This document shows positions 1-8,581 of a stretch of DNA of 64,000 nt, one piece after another. Numbering within the stretch: the first letter of the stretch is position 1; the number at the start of each line of letters is the position of its first letter. Source of the DNA: Bradyrhizobium sp. LMTR 3. Its GTDB lineage: Bacteria > Pseudomonadota > Alphaproteobacteria > Rhizobiales > Xanthobacteraceae. Below the pieces are notes generated by a model. It was not told the DNA's origin, ran no database searches, and saw only the letters and a list, made by a program, of their open reading frames with translations. A program made the position numbers and the translations under genes. Location of the stretch: contig NZ_MAXC01000033.1 of assembly GCF_001693485.1 (NCBI RefSeq), positions 496,001 to 560,000 of the forward strand. The letters run 5' to 3'.

Positions 1-333
1 GGATTAGCCGGCAGCAGCACGTGATGGCGTGCGCCAAATATGTAAAGTAATGCCGTAGATTTGCGGGTTTCTCGTAATCGTCAGATAACCCTGAATTGGC
101 GATCAAGGAGGCCGGGAACCAGCTCGAAGGCTCTCAAGGGTCGACAAAACGTGTCGCAAATACCGATGCTTTTGGAATCTTCTTATGCGCGAATCGCATG
201 CTGTTTGCAGAATAAATTGAATATGAATTCATTATTACGGTGAACAGCGCTCGACGCGGCTGCCGCAGGCAGCCCTGGTGAATGGGCCGAGCTGCGAAGG
301 GCCGCTCACCACGGCCAGCCCTCTGAGTTCGTG
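1..333. other. Left-edge region without a recognisable gene
   Basis: No reading frame here has a start with a ribosome binding site or a familiar protein pattern. The only structure noticed is a short hairpin (GGCTGCC, 3-base loop, GGCAGCC) at 258-274, downstream of the minus-strand transglycosylase stop at 334. It could help end that transcript but lacks a clear T tract. Confidence 0.5.
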
Positions 334-1146
334 TTAAGGCGCCCGCGAAAGCTGTGTCGCGAAATAGCCGATGGTCTTTGCGTAGACCTCGCTCTTGTTC
401 CACTCCTTGATCGCAGCGAAATTGGCGCCGCCGGGCTCCCAGTCCTTGCCGCGCTGCCAGCCGTGGTTGGCGAGGAAGTTGGCGGTCGAGGCCAGCACGT
501 CGGGCGGGCTACGCAGCAGGTCACGGCGGCCGTTGCCGTCGAAGTCGACCGCGAACTTGATGTAGGACGACGGCATGAACTGGGTCTGGCCGATTTCGCC
601 GGCCCAGGCGCCGCGCATTTCCTGCGGCGCGATATCGCCGCGCTCGACGATGCGTAGTGCGTCCATCAACTCGGCCTTGAACATGTCGGCGCGGCGGCAA
701 TCATAAGCCAGCGTCGCCAGCGCGCGCAGCGTCGGGAATTTTCCGATGTTGACGCCGAAATCGGTTTCCAGGCCCCAGATCGCCACCAAGACTTCTCCGG
801 GCACGCCGTACGCCTGTTCGATGCGCCCGAGCACCGAGCCGTATTGCTTGAGCATGTTGGACCCACGCGTCAGCCGGGGCGGGACCATGCGGCCGGAGAA
901 TTCCTCAAAACTCTGGCTGAAGACCTTCTGCGATTGGTCGCGGGCCAGCACGCTCTTGTCGAACGTGACGCCGGTCAAGCCGGCCTGGATGGCGGACGCC
1001 GATATTCCCTTGGATGCCGCTTCCTTCTTGAAGTCCTCCAGCCATGTTTCAAACGGGCTCGTGCCGCAGGGCGCCGCGAGCGCGGCCGTAGTGGTCAGTA
1101 GGAGCGCGCCCAAGGTCAGGGCGCGCAGGGAAAGGCGAGAAATCAT
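334..1146 (-). CDS. Lytic murein transglycosylase, MltB/SLT_2 family, secreted
   Basis: This 270-residue protein is predicted to cleave the glycan strand of peptidoglycan between MurNAc and GlcNAc in the periplasm, forming 1,6-anhydro ends. It begins with a Sec signal peptide (hydrophobic residues about 7-24, ALA-AP cleavage). There is a Cys at 27, but the residue before it is Pro, so a lipobox is unlikely. The SLT_2 core follows, with the catalytic Glu in WGLETDFG (Glu at about 127) and the family motif GEIGQTQFMPSSY about 65 residues later. The sequence ends soon after the catalytic domain, so this is a short MltB-type enzyme without an added peptidoglycan-binding domain. It is transcribed alone. 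Confidence 0.88.
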   Translation of the reverse strand: MISRLSLRALTLGALLLTTTAALAAPCGTSPFETWLEDFKKEAASKGISASAIQAGLTGVTFDKSVLARDQSQKVFSQSFEEFSGRMVPPRLTRGSNMLKQYGSVLGRIEQAYGVPGEVLVAIWGLETDFGVNIGKFPTLRALATLAYDCRRADMFKAELMDALRIVERGDIAPQEMRGAWAGEIGQTQFMPSSYIKFAVDFDGNGRRDLLRSPPDVLASTANFLANHGWQRGKDWEPGGANFAAIKEWNKSEVYAKTIGYFATQLSRAP

Positions 1147-1300
1147 CGTGCCGTTCGCTCCACGATCGATGCGTCTTCGGCGTTAGTGTCGACGCCACGC
1201 CGAATGTTCGAAGCAAGGTCGGCTAAAACAAGGCTTATGTAGGTGCGCGCAATGCTATTCCGTTGAACGTGCTCAATTCATCGTTAGTGAGCGGTGAACA

Positions 1301-1337
1301 ATCAAACCGCCGGGGCGGATTCGACCGGCGGTTTGAT
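1301..1337 (-). terminator. Perfect 12-bp hairpin after the DUF2189 gene
   Basis: ATCAAACCGCCG (1301-1312) is the exact reverse complement of CGGCGGTTTGAT (1326-1337), with a 13-base loop, 20 bases past the minus-strand stop at 1357. The U tract is poor, so this may be a weak terminator or an RNA-stabilising hairpin. Confidence 0.5.
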
Positions 1338-1356
1338 CGATCAGGTTCCGTGCAGG

Positions 1357-2268
1357 CTATACGTTGTCCCTGCGCCGCCAGGGGAACAGATTGGCCGGGA
1401 AATCGGCAGCAGGCTTGCGTTCGCGGTGCGGGCGGGGCGGAAGCGGCTGCGGGTTGAGTTCCGGCTCGATCGTCTCCCGATAGAGATGCCAGGTAGCGTG
1501 CCCAAGCAGCGGGATGACGACGGCAAGGCCGAGGAAGAACGGCAACGTTCCCGCGACCAGCAGCACCGCGACGATCAAGCCCCAGGCCGCCATCGGCACC
1601 GGGTTGTGTGCGACCGCGCGCAGCGAGGTCACCATCGCATCGCCAGCGCCGGCATGACGTTCCAGCATCAGTGGGAACGAGACCACGCTGATGCAGAGCG
1701 CGACGAGGGCAAACAGGAAGCCGACGCCGCAGCCAACCACGATTAGCCACCAGCCTTGTGGCGTCGTCAGCACGCGCGTCGCGAAATCGGAAAAGCCGGT
1801 CGCTCCCTCATAGCCGAACGCCGCGATGTAGATCGCCTGCGCGGTCGCCACCCAGGTCACGAAAAGTGCCAGCAGCAGCACGCCGAGCCCGAGCATCGCG
1901 CCGAACGACGGCGAGCGTACTACCTCGAGCGCATCCCAGGCGGTCGCCGGTTCACGGCGTTCGCGACGGCGGCTCATCTCGTAGAGGCCGAGCGCCGCGA
2001 ATGGGCCGATCAGGGCGAAGCCGGCGGCCAGCGGAAACAACAGCGGTATGACAGAATAGCCGAGAACGGCGCGTGCCAGCACCAATCCGAGAACGGGATA
2101 GATCACACACAGGAGGATGGCGTGGCTTGGCACCGCCTTGAAATCTTCCCAGCCGCGCCGCAACGCGCGACCGAGATCGGCGAAGTCGATGGTTCGGATG
2201 ACTGGCGCAGCCGCGGCCCCTCCGCTTTGCGTCAGTGATGTGACATTGCCTTGATAAGAAGTGGCCAT
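1357..2268 (-). CDS. DUF2189-family integral membrane protein
   Basis: The start is placed at the ATG whose upstream strand reads GGGAGA about 9 bases before it; a longer frame reaches 2331 but has no such site. The 303-residue product has a soluble N-terminus with the family-typical entry (IRTIDFADLGRALRRGWEDF), about six hydrophobic segments, and a Pro/Arg-rich cytoplasmic tail ending in RRRDNV. DUF2189 proteins are inner-membrane proteins of unknown function that are common in Alphaproteobacteria. Membership is clear from the N-terminal block and the spacing of the hydrophobic segments. Function is unknown. It is monocistronic and followed by a hairpin. Confidence 0.82.
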   Translation of the reverse strand: MATSYQGNVTSLTQSGGAAAAPVIRTIDFADLGRALRRGWEDFKAVPSHAILLCVIYPVLGLVLARAVLGYSVIPLLFPLAAGFALIGPFAALGLYEMSRRRERREPATAWDALEVVRSPSFGAMLGLGVLLLALFVTWVATAQAIYIAAFGYEGATGFSDFATRVLTTPQGWWLIVVGCGVGFLFALVALCISVVSFPLMLERHAGAGDAMVTSLRAVAHNPVPMAAWGLIVAVLLVAGTLPFFLGLAVVIPLLGHATWHLYRETIEPELNPQPLPPRPHRERKPAADFPANLFPWRRRDNV

Positions 2269-2561
2269 GGTCGCTGTCTCCCTTCGGCGGCCGCAATTTT
2301 GCGCCCGAAGACGCAAACGTGCCGTCTCCAAAAAAGATCACGATCAGACCAGACGCGAAGACAGGTGGTGGAACTGGCCGTGTCGCGAACTGTTCTGTCA
2401 GCGTACTCCCATGCAACGACAATCACACTCACGCTTAGGTGAATGTTTCATTGGCAAGCATCGCTTGGCTCGCTAAAGTTGCTGGCGATCCCGGCGTGGT
2501 GCTGCCGGTCAAACAGTGCCGCCCAAGACTCACCCCATCCTCAACTCATTGGGAGCGAACG

Positions 2562-2939
2562 ATGAGCATTTTCGGAAAAATCATGAGCGCGATATTCGGC
2601 ACCAAGGCAGACGCCGCGCCGGCCGGCGGCGGTGCAGTTGAGGGAGGCGGATCGTCCGGTGCGGCCGCTGCACCTGCGGCGACCGTCGACGTCGCGCCGA
2701 TCCTCGATCAGGCAGTGAAGGCCAAGGGCGAGAAGCTGGAGTGGCGCACCTCGATCGTCGATCTGATGAAGGCGCTCGACATCGATTCCAGCTTCGCCGC
2801 GCGCAAGGATCTTGCGAAAGAACTCGGCTACATCGGGGACAGCAACGATTCCGCCAGCATGAACATCTGGCTGCACAAGCAGGTCATGGCCAAGTTGGCC
2901 GCCAATGGCGGCAAGCTGCCGCCGGACATCAAGCACTGA
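2562..2939 (+). CDS. DUF3597 domain protein
   Basis: The start is the ATG preceded by GGGAG at 2551-2555. The 125-residue product opens with a short helix (MSIFGKIMSAIFG), then a low-complexity Ala/Gly linker (about residues 17-45), then the compact DUF3597 domain (VDVAPILDQAV ... ADIKH-like end, about residues 46-125) with the SIVDLMKALDIDSSFAARK pattern. DUF3597 resembles a small LysM-associated or phage-derived helical domain; its function is not established. No signal peptide is visible, so it is probably cytosolic. It has its own strong terminator. Confidence 0.8.
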   Translation: MSIFGKIMSAIFGTKADAAPAGGGAVEGGGSSGAAAAPAATVDVAPILDQAVKAKGEKLEWRTSIVDLMKALDIDSSFAARKDLAKELGYIGDSNDSASMNIWLHKQVMAKLAANGGKLPPDIKH

Positions 2940-2962
2940 CGCTTCGCTCGGTCCTGACATGC

Positions 2963-2995
2963 GAAGGTCCGCGGCGACGCGGGCCTTCTTTTTTG
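2963..2995 (+). terminator. Intrinsic terminator of the DUF3597 gene
   Basis: GAAGGTCCGC pairs with GCGGGCCTTC (one G-U pair) across a 6-base loop and is followed directly by six T residues, 24 bases after the stop codon. Confidence 0.88.
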
Positions 2996-3088
2996 TGCGA
3001 TTGAGGGAGGCGTTATCCTGTGCAAGCTCGAGGGGCCTGCCGGATATGTCGGTCCGGATCACGTGAGGTTTGTTGTTCTGTTACGCAC

Positions 3089-3167
3089 GTCATTCCGGGG
3101 CGACGCAAAGCGTCGAACCCGGAATCTCGAGATTCCGGGTTCGCGCTAACGCGCGCCCCGGAATGAC
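3089..3167. repeat. Palindromic intergenic repeat, family A copy 1
   Basis: A nested palindrome of the form GTCATTCCGGGGC ... AACCCGGAATCTCGAGATTCCGGGTT-like centre ... GCCCCGGAATGAC. The same outer and central arms occur at 28779-28856 and, diverged, at 46595-46696. All lie between genes. Confidence 0.85.
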
Positions 3168-3178
3168 GGTGTGCCACG

Positions 3179-3451
3179 TCACCCCGTCAGATCGGCAAAT
3201 TCCGGATTTCTGCGCAGATAATCCACGACAAAACCGCAGCCGGCGATGACCTTGCGTCCGTCGGCGCGGATCAATTCGAGGGCGCCCCTGATCAGCTCAG
3301 AGGCGATGCCGCGGCCGCGCAGGGCGCGCGGCGTTTCGGTATGGGTGATGATGACCGCCGCGGGCGTGATGCGATAATTCGCAAACGCCACGGCGCCATC
3401 GATATCGAGTTCGAAGCGGTTTTGAGCCTTGTTGTCGCGGACGGCGGCCAT
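3179..3451 (-). CDS. Small GNAT-fold N-acetyltransferase (YjdJ-like, Acetyltransf_CG type)
   Basis: The 90-residue product matches the minimal GNAT family typified by YjdJ and the plant and animal GTLF3B-like proteins. It has a short N-terminal strand pair (NRFELDIDGAVAFANYRI), the acetyl-CoA loop RGRGIASELIRGAL (about residues 45-58), and the C-terminal CGFVVDYLRRNPEF motif found in this subfamily. Such proteins are thought to acetylate small amines or protein N-termini; the substrate is unknown. The start at 3451 is chosen because it gives the usual family length; upstream in-frame sequence is not conserved-looking. It is transcribed alone. Confidence 0.82.
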   Translation of the reverse strand: MAAVRDNKAQNRFELDIDGAVAFANYRITPAAVIITHTETPRALRGRGIASELIRGALELIRADGRKVIAGCGFVVDYLRRNPEFADLTG

Positions 3452-3822
3452 GCAGCGATTCCCGGATGATTCACCGCTCGATTTAGGGACATGAACCCGC
3501 CGATGCAAACCGGCGCCGAACGGACGACTGCCTCGCTGGGATTGGCTGAGATGCTGTCTTGAGCCAGATCGCCGTTGCTGGGGCAACCGACCGCCTCAAC
3601 GAGCCGGCTGGGGCAATCGCGAGAGCCTGCAGCGGCTCGGTGCAGCGCAGTAAGAACGCGCACACGCACGGGAACTTTACGGGCGAGGCCTTGCAACCGT
3701 GGGTGAGGTTCCTACGTCTTTGGGATGACATACGCCGCTGAGGCGGCCGGGTCTGGGTTCGATATCGGAAATGCTGTGATCGCGGCCGCCGACGTATGCC
3801 TCTTTTCAAGGGGAGGTCTACA
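3452..3822. other. Intergenic region without a recognisable gene
   Basis: Divergent region between the GNAT gene (minus) and the SPW gene (plus). Short frames on both strands have no family resemblance and no ribosome binding site. The strong Shine-Dalgarno GGGGAGG at 3810-3816 belongs to the SPW gene. Confidence 0.5.
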
Positions 3823-4224
3823 ATGTCGGGCTTTGGATTCTTCAGCAAGCATCGCACGTGGGAAGACTGGTTCGGCATGCTGCTTGGCGTGCTGATCGTG
3901 GTATCGCCGTGGTTTCCGTTCTCCAGCCACGACGTGATGGACGCCGAACGCAGCACCATGATCCTCAATACGTTCGTGATCGGTATGCTGGTCTTCGGTC
4001 TGGCGCAGCTCGAGTATGTCGCACTGCAGCGCTGGGAAGAGGTGGGGGAGATCGCGCTCGGCCTCTGGCTGGCCGCCTCGCCCTTCCTGTTCGGCTATGC
4101 CGGTGACGACATGCTTCGGGCCTGGCACATCGCCCTCGGTGGAATCGTCGTCTTGCTGGGCGCGCTTCAGCTTTGGCAGGACTGGCGCTTGAGCGATCAG
4201 GAATTGGCCAATCATCCGCAGTAA
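3823..4224 (+). CDS. SPW repeat-containing membrane protein
   Basis: The start is the ATG 6 bases after GGGGAGG; an upstream ATG at 3796 lacks a ribosome site. The 133-residue protein has about four transmembrane segments arranged as two related halves. Each half carries the SPW-type motif: LIVVSPWFPF in the first, LAASPFLFGY in the second. SPW proteins are small inner-membrane proteins of unknown function, common in rhizobia and often stress-linked. The C-terminus (DWRLSDQELANHPQ) is cytosolic and polar. It is monocistronic and followed by a hairpin terminator. Confidence 0.85.
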   Translation: MSGFGFFSKHRTWEDWFGMLLGVLIVVSPWFPFSSHDVMDAERSTMILNTFVIGMLVFGLAQLEYVALQRWEEVGEIALGLWLAASPFLFGYAGDDMLRAWHIALGGIVVLLGALQLWQDWRLSDQELANHPQ

Positions 4225-4230
4225 ATTCTG

Positions 4231-4272
4231 GAGAGCCCGTCGGCCCCACACGTGGCTGGCGGGCTCTCGTTT
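4231..4272 (+). terminator. Hairpin terminator after the SPW gene
   Basis: GAGAGCCCG pairs perfectly with CGGGCTCTC at 4260-4268, followed by GTTTC, six bases after the SPW stop. The rest of the gap to 4543 shows no gene. Confidence 0.75.
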
Positions 4273-4543
4273 CAATTCTAGTACTTGAATGAGACGATAG
4301 GTGGGGCGCGGACCGACCACGGGCTGACGGCGCACTTGATGTCGTCGATCTTCCATTGGCCAACGAAAATCATTTGCGCGGGCTTATGGACGCGAGCGCG
4401 TGGCCATGGTGATGTCGGCCCTTTGGCGGGAGACTCTCATGATAACGCCGCGACGGCGGATTTGAGTTGACGCCGGGCTTTCTGCTATTGTTGCCATGAG
4501 ATGTTCTATGTCTGTTTTTCTGAGGCGTGATGGTTGATTCCCT

Positions 4544-6181
4544 GTGACTGAAACGATGACGATTCCTACCCCGCGCGGTGGTCTGGCGCGGATGTCGCGC
4601 CGGGTGATGAATCTGGCGCATATGCTGACCCAGAATACCCGCCGCCACGGCGACCGCATTGGCTTCATCTGGGGCGACAAATCCTGGACCTGGCGCGAGA
4701 TCGATGGTGCCGTGTCGGCTCTGGCCGCAGGCCTCGCCGCGCGCGGTATCGCCAAGGGCGACCGCATCCTCGTCCATTCCAAGAATTGCGACGAGATGTT
4801 CTGGTCGATGTTCGCGGCCTTTCGGCTCGGCGCGGTCTGGGTGCCGACCAATTTCCGCCTGATGCCGGACGAGGTCGCCTATCTCGCCAGCGCCTCTGGT
4901 GCGAAGGCGTTTTTGTGCCATGGCGATTTCCCCGACCACGCCACAGCGGCAGCCAATCCCGCGCTCGAATTTATATGGAGGATCGGCGAGGGCGCCCTCG
5001 GCGAGAAGACGGTCAGTGATGTGATCGCCGAGCATGCTGGCGCCAAGGTCGAGAATGCGGCGGTCGACTACGACGATCCCTGCTGGTTCTTCTTCACCTC
5101 CGGCACGACCGGGCGCTCCAAGGCCGCGGTTCTTACCCATGGGCAGATGGCCTTTGTGGTGACAAATCATCTCGCCGATTTGATGCCGGGCACGACAGAG
5201 ACGGATGCCTCGCTGGTGGTCGCGCCGCTGTCGCACGGCGCCGGCGTGCACCAGCTCGTGCAGGCGGCGCGCGGCGTACCGACCATCCTGCTGCCGTCGG
5301 AAAAATTCGACATCGCTGAGGCGTTCCGGTTGATTGAGGCTCATCGCGTCAGCAACATCTTTACGGTGCCGACGATTTTGAAGATGATGGTCGAGCATCC
5401 GGCGGTCGACAAATATGATCATTCCTCGCTGCGCTTCGTGATTTATGCCGGCGCGCCGATGTATCGCGAGGACCAGAAGGCCGCGCTGAACAAGCTCGGC
5501 AAGGTGCTCGTGCAGTATTTCGGCCTCGGCGAGGTCACCGGCAACATCACGGTGATGCCGGCCAGTCTGCACGACACGGAGGACGGCCCGCAGGCCCGCA
5601 TCGGTACCTGTGGCTTCGAGCGCACCGGCATGCAGGTGTCGATCCAGGGCGACGACGGGCGCGAGCTCAAACCGTTTGAGACCGGCGAGATCTGCGTGAT
5701 CGGCCCCGCCGTGTTCGCCGGCTATTATGACAACCCCGAGGCCAACGCGAAGGCGTTTCGCGACGGCTGGTTTGGCACCGGCGATCTCGGCCACATGGAC
5801 GAGGAGGGATTCGTCTACATCACCGGCCGCGCCTCGGACATGTACATCTCCGGCGGCTCCAACATTTATCCGCGCGAAGTCGAGGAGAAGATCCTCACCC
5901 ATCCCGCGATCGGCGAGGTGGCGGTGCTCGGCGTGCCCGACCCGTTCTGGGGCGAGGTAGGGGTCGCCGTCTGCGTCGCGCGCGAGGGCGCTGGCGCGGT
6001 GAGCGAAGCGGAGCTTGCTGCATTCCTGGCGCCCAAGGTGCCGCGCTACAAAATGCCGAAGCGCTTCTTCTTCTGGGAGGCGCTGCCGAAATCCGGTTAC
6101 GGCAAGATTCCGAAGCGGCTGGTTCGCGATGAACTGGAGGCGAGGGGACTGCTTGCGCTCATCTCCAAAACGGTTAGCTGA
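4544..6181 (+). CDS. AMP-dependent acyl-CoA synthetase / ligase (ANL superfamily)
   Basis: The 545-residue enzyme is predicted to activate a carboxylic acid as acyl-AMP and transfer it to CoA. The signature motifs are in order: the phosphate loop TSGTTGRSKAA (about residue 187), the A4/A5 region FGLGE (about 327), the motif GWFGTGD with the ribose-binding Asp (about 409), the hinge ASDMYISGGSNIYPREVE, and the C-terminal catalytic Lys in SGYGKIPKR (about 528). The start is GTG; the first ATG-like alternative would remove residues aligned with other family N-termini. The next gene starts 4 bases after the stop, so the two are probably co-translated. The substrate (fatty, aromatic or short acid) cannot be told from sequence. 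Confidence 0.9.
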   Translation: MTETMTIPTPRGGLARMSRRVMNLAHMLTQNTRRHGDRIGFIWGDKSWTWREIDGAVSALAAGLAARGIAKGDRILVHSKNCDEMFWSMFAAFRLGAVWVPTNFRLMPDEVAYLASASGAKAFLCHGDFPDHATAAANPALEFIWRIGEGALGEKTVSDVIAEHAGAKVENAAVDYDDPCWFFFTSGTTGRSKAAVLTHGQMAFVVTNHLADLMPGTTETDASLVVAPLSHGAGVHQLVQAARGVPTILLPSEKFDIAEAFRLIEAHRVSNIFTVPTILKMMVEHPAVDKYDHSSLRFVIYAGAPMYREDQKAALNKLGKVLVQYFGLGEVTGNITVMPASLHDTEDGPQARIGTCGFERTGMQVSIQGDDGRELKPFETGEICVIGPAVFAGYYDNPEANAKAFRDGWFGTGDLGHMDEEGFVYITGRASDMYISGGSNIYPREVEEKILTHPAIGEVAVLGVPDPFWGEVGVAVCVAREGAGAVSEAELAAFLAPKVPRYKMPKRFFFWEALPKSGYGKIPKRLVRDELEARGLLALISKTVS

Positions 6182-6185
6182 CGCG

Positions 6186-7043
6186 ATGCGCAGCGTCGCG
6201 CAGCCCGGGCCGCCCGCGCCGGAGCGCATCCAATGGGTCGAGGCGCGGGGCCGGGCGTTTTCGTTCACGTTGCAGGCCGGCCTGCCGCTGCTCGAGGCCG
6301 CGCGCCGCGGCTTTGCCGAAGCCGGATTTTCCGGCGGCGTGTTGAGCATGCGGGGAGGGGCACTCGGGCCGTTTGCCTATGTGATGCCGGCGCTGTCGAA
6401 GACCGGCGCCAATGCCGCGTTCTACAGCGATACGTTTCGGCCCGCCGGCATCACGCGGCTGAAGCTCGGCGCGATGACGCTCGGCGAGCGCGACGGCGCG
6501 CCGTTCTTCCATTGCCACGGGCTGTGGACCGAGACCGACGGGCAACTGCACGGCGGCCACATTCTTCCCGAGGAAAGCGTCGTCGCCGAATCGTTCGAGG
6601 TCGAAGCATTCGGTATCGACGGCGCTGTCTTCACGGCCGAGCCCGATCCCGAGACCAATTTCAAATTGTTCGGGCCGGTGGCGTGCGCGAGCACGGACGC
6701 CGAGACCACGAGCCGCGCCTTTGCGCTGCGGCTGCGGCCGAACCAGGATTTTGCTGCGGCGCTGGAGACCTTCTGCCGGCAGCACGGAATCCTGCGCGCG
6801 CGGATTCACGGCGGCGTCGGCTCCACCATCGGCGCGCATTTCACCGATGGCCGAACCGTGGTGCCGTTTGCAACCGAGCTTGCGATCAGGGACGGCCTGA
6901 TCGCGCCCGGCGCTGACGGCACGCTGCACGCGGGGCTCGATGTCGCGCTGGTCGATTATCTCGGCGGCATCGCCGAGGGACGGCTGATGCGCGGCGACAA
7001 TCCGGTGCTGATGACGATGGAGCTGGTGCTGGAGGTGGTGTGA
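6186..7043 (+). CDS. Duplicated PPC (DUF296) domain protein
   Basis: The start is ATG 6186, four bases after the synthetase stop; the longer open frame upstream lies inside that gene. The 285-residue product consists of two PPC/DUF296-type units, about residues 15-135 and 150-283. The first carries the His-rich pattern FHCHGLW ... LHGGHILPE expected of the zinc-binding trimeric PPC fold; the second keeps IHGGVGS and GAHF but lacks the paired HxH. PPC domains occur alone in bacteria and fused to AT-hooks in plants; bacterial function is unclear. Coupling to an acyl-CoA synthetase suggests a shared pathway, possibly an acyl-CoA or metabolite-binding accessory. Confidence 0.8.
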   Translation: MRSVAQPGPPAPERIQWVEARGRAFSFTLQAGLPLLEAARRGFAEAGFSGGVLSMRGGALGPFAYVMPALSKTGANAAFYSDTFRPAGITRLKLGAMTLGERDGAPFFHCHGLWTETDGQLHGGHILPEESVVAESFEVEAFGIDGAVFTAEPDPETNFKLFGPVACASTDAETTSRAFALRLRPNQDFAAALETFCRQHGILRARIHGGVGSTIGAHFTDGRTVVPFATELAIRDGLIAPGADGTLHAGLDVALVDYLGGIAEGRLMRGDNPVLMTMELVLEVV

Positions 7044-7047
7044 ATCC

Positions 7048-7138
7048 GTAGGGTGGGCAAAGGCGCAACGCGCCGTGCCCACCATCTCTCCGGTTCGTTT
7101 GCGGAATGGTAGGCACGCTTGCGCTTTGCCCACCCTAC
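7048..7138. repeat. Palindromic intergenic repeat, family B copy 1
   Basis: Begins GTAGGGTGGGCAAAGGCGC and ends with the complementary GCGCTTTGCCCACCCTAC; an inner pair GTGCCCACCAT / ATGGTAGGCAC is also present. A close copy lies at 31453-31543. Both sit between a plus-strand and a minus-strand gene end, where the palindrome can act as a two-way terminator. Confidence 0.87.
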
Positions 7139-7163
7139 GCAGCTTGCGCGGTGATAGCGCGTC

Positions 7164-7829
7164 TCACCTGAAGTGATAGTTCACGCCCACCTTGATGGTG
7201 TGGAAGTCAACGGTGCCGGAGTCAAACACGTCGCCGGCCAGATTGTAGGTCTCGCCGCCGAGGCTGGTGTACATGTATTCGGCCTTGGCCGACCAGTTCG
7301 GCGTGAACAAATATTCGAGGCCGCCGCCGATGGTGTATCCAGTGTGAGACTGGCTATCCGAATCCGACACGCCAAGCGCTGGAATTGAAAGGGAGTCCTT
7401 TCTGTTGGCCCACGCAAAACCGCCCTTGGCGTAGATGAGGGCCGCATCCAATGCGAAGCCCGCGCGGCCGGTCACGCTGCCGAACGAGTTGATCTTGATC
7501 TCCTCCGTGGCCAGGACGCCGCCGCCGATGTCTGCGGTGAGGCTATCCTTGATGCTGGCGCCGGCGGCGTCGACTTCGATGCCGAAAACAAACTGACTGC
7601 CTGGGAATTGCCAGTTGTAGCCGATGGTGCCGCCGCCGAATCCGCCGCTGGCGTCCCCGCTGTCCCAGCCATAGCCGCCCATCGCGCCGATATAGAAGCC
7701 GGACCAGTTATACGCCGGAGACACCACCGCCGCAGGAGGCGCCTTGGCGTAGGGCCGCGCCTGCATGTCGGCGGCCGAGGCTGCGGTCGCGACCGAGAGG
7801 GCCACACTAGCTAGAAGTAGTCGTTTCAT
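7164..7829 (-). CDS. Omp25/RopB-like outer membrane beta-barrel protein
   Basis: The start is the ATG preceded by AGGGGA (complement of 7834-7839 area); a very long frame upstream of it is not coding-like. The 221-residue protein has a signal peptide (MKRLLLASVALSVATAASA), the short periplasmic linker DMQARPYAKAPP, the family entry YNWSGFYIGAMGGYGW, and an eight-stranded barrel with alternating Gly/aromatic strands ending in VGVNYHFR. This is the opacity/Omp25 family of abundant rhizobial and Brucella surface proteins. The final Arg after Phe is unusual, since the barrel signal normally ends with the aromatic residue. Two paralogues occur at 13872-14489 and 14718-15491. Confidence 0.9.
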   Translation of the reverse strand: MKRLLLASVALSVATAASAADMQARPYAKAPPAAVVSPAYNWSGFYIGAMGGYGWDSGDASGGFGGGTIGYNWQFPGSQFVFGIEVDAAGASIKDSLTADIGGGVLATEEIKINSFGSVTGRAGFALDAALIYAKGGFAWANRKDSLSIPALGVSDSDSQSHTGYTIGGGLEYLFTPNWSAKAEYMYTSLGGETYNLAGDVFDSGTVDFHTIKVGVNYHFR

Positions 7830-8161
7830 TTTTTGTCCCCTAAAGTTGAACATTCGTATAACCCCCTGCGGGCTCGATAGCGAACCGATCGCACCGGCAT
7901 GGTGACGTATCGTTTTCGGAAAGCGGGCGCGAACGCGCCCCAAAGAGCCGTCTGCAAGCAACGTTCGCGCGGATGTGAGAACGCCGCTCGCAAGTTCACC
8001 ATACGATGCGTATGCCGGCAAAAATTGGACCGAAGCGCGTTCCCTCATTGGCGCAGGCAGGTTGCTATTTCGACAGCAGTGCGGCGACGTGTGGTGCAGA
8101 ACGCTCTCGCGATCTGCGAGAGAGGGGCGCGAATGCGAGCGTGATGAGAGGCGGGCCCGCG
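7830..8161. other. Intergenic region, promoter side of the Omp25-like gene
   Basis: No gene recognised. It carries the leader of the porin gene at its left end and the tail end of the small minus-strand gene at 8162 on the right. Confidence 0.45.
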
Positions 8162-8485
8162 TCAGCGCCGCTTTCGAACATGAACGTTGATGTCGAGATC
8201 GATATCGTTGACGCAGGTCTGCGTCGTGCGATGCGAGCCGCCTTCGTGCCAGCGCCCCTCGCGCGCGTGGGCATCTCTGACATTTGCCAGCTTCAGGCAG
8301 CGCCATTGCGGCAACGGGCCAGAGCTTTCGCCCGCGAATTGCCAGGCCAGTGCGACCTCTTCGCCGTGTCTGTTGGTGCCGATGATGTGCGGGCATAGTT
8401 CGCGGGCGCAGCCGTCATAGCGGCAGACGACCTGCTGTTCGTCAAGGATGGCATTGCGGAAGAGGGTGTAGGTGGCACTCGGCAT
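8162..8485 (-). CDS. Conserved hypothetical protein, possible WYL-like effector-binding fold
   Basis: The 107-residue product reads as a compact beta-rich domain: YTLFRNAILDEQQVVCRYDGCARELCPHIIGTN, then HGEEVALAWQFAG and WRCLKLANVRDA, ending with a TCVNDIDLDINVHV tail. The alternation (YDG..R.L.PH.IG, short strand, W..L.L..V) resembles WYL domains, but no HTH is attached and residue support is thin. I recall similar stand-alone proteins in Bradyrhizobium without an assigned role. The start at 8485 is chosen because the upstream frame is low quality. It is divergent from the ATPase gene 96 bases away, which may share a control region. Confidence 0.65.
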   Translation of the reverse strand: MPSATYTLFRNAILDEQQVVCRYDGCARELCPHIIGTNRHGEEVALAWQFAGESSGPLPQWRCLKLANVRDAHAREGRWHEGGSHRTTQTCVNDIDLDINVHVRKRR

Positions 8486-8581
8486 CGCTGGTTCTTGGGA
8501 GGGCTTTCTCGCCATCTGGGGTTGCAGGACGATCCGGATATATGCATTGAATGCGATGTTGTTCCCTTCGGACCTGCGCAC

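Noticed and set aside
1333..1343. A FixK/FNR-like TTGAT palindrome
   Set aside because: The spacing does not match TTGAT-N4-ATCAA, and it is part of the hairpin after the DUF2189 gene.
4370..6349. A 659-codon minus-strand frame opposite the acyl-CoA synthetase
   Set aside because: It is the antisense shadow of a clear synthetase gene: Arg/His/Ala-rich, no conserved motif, no ribosome site.
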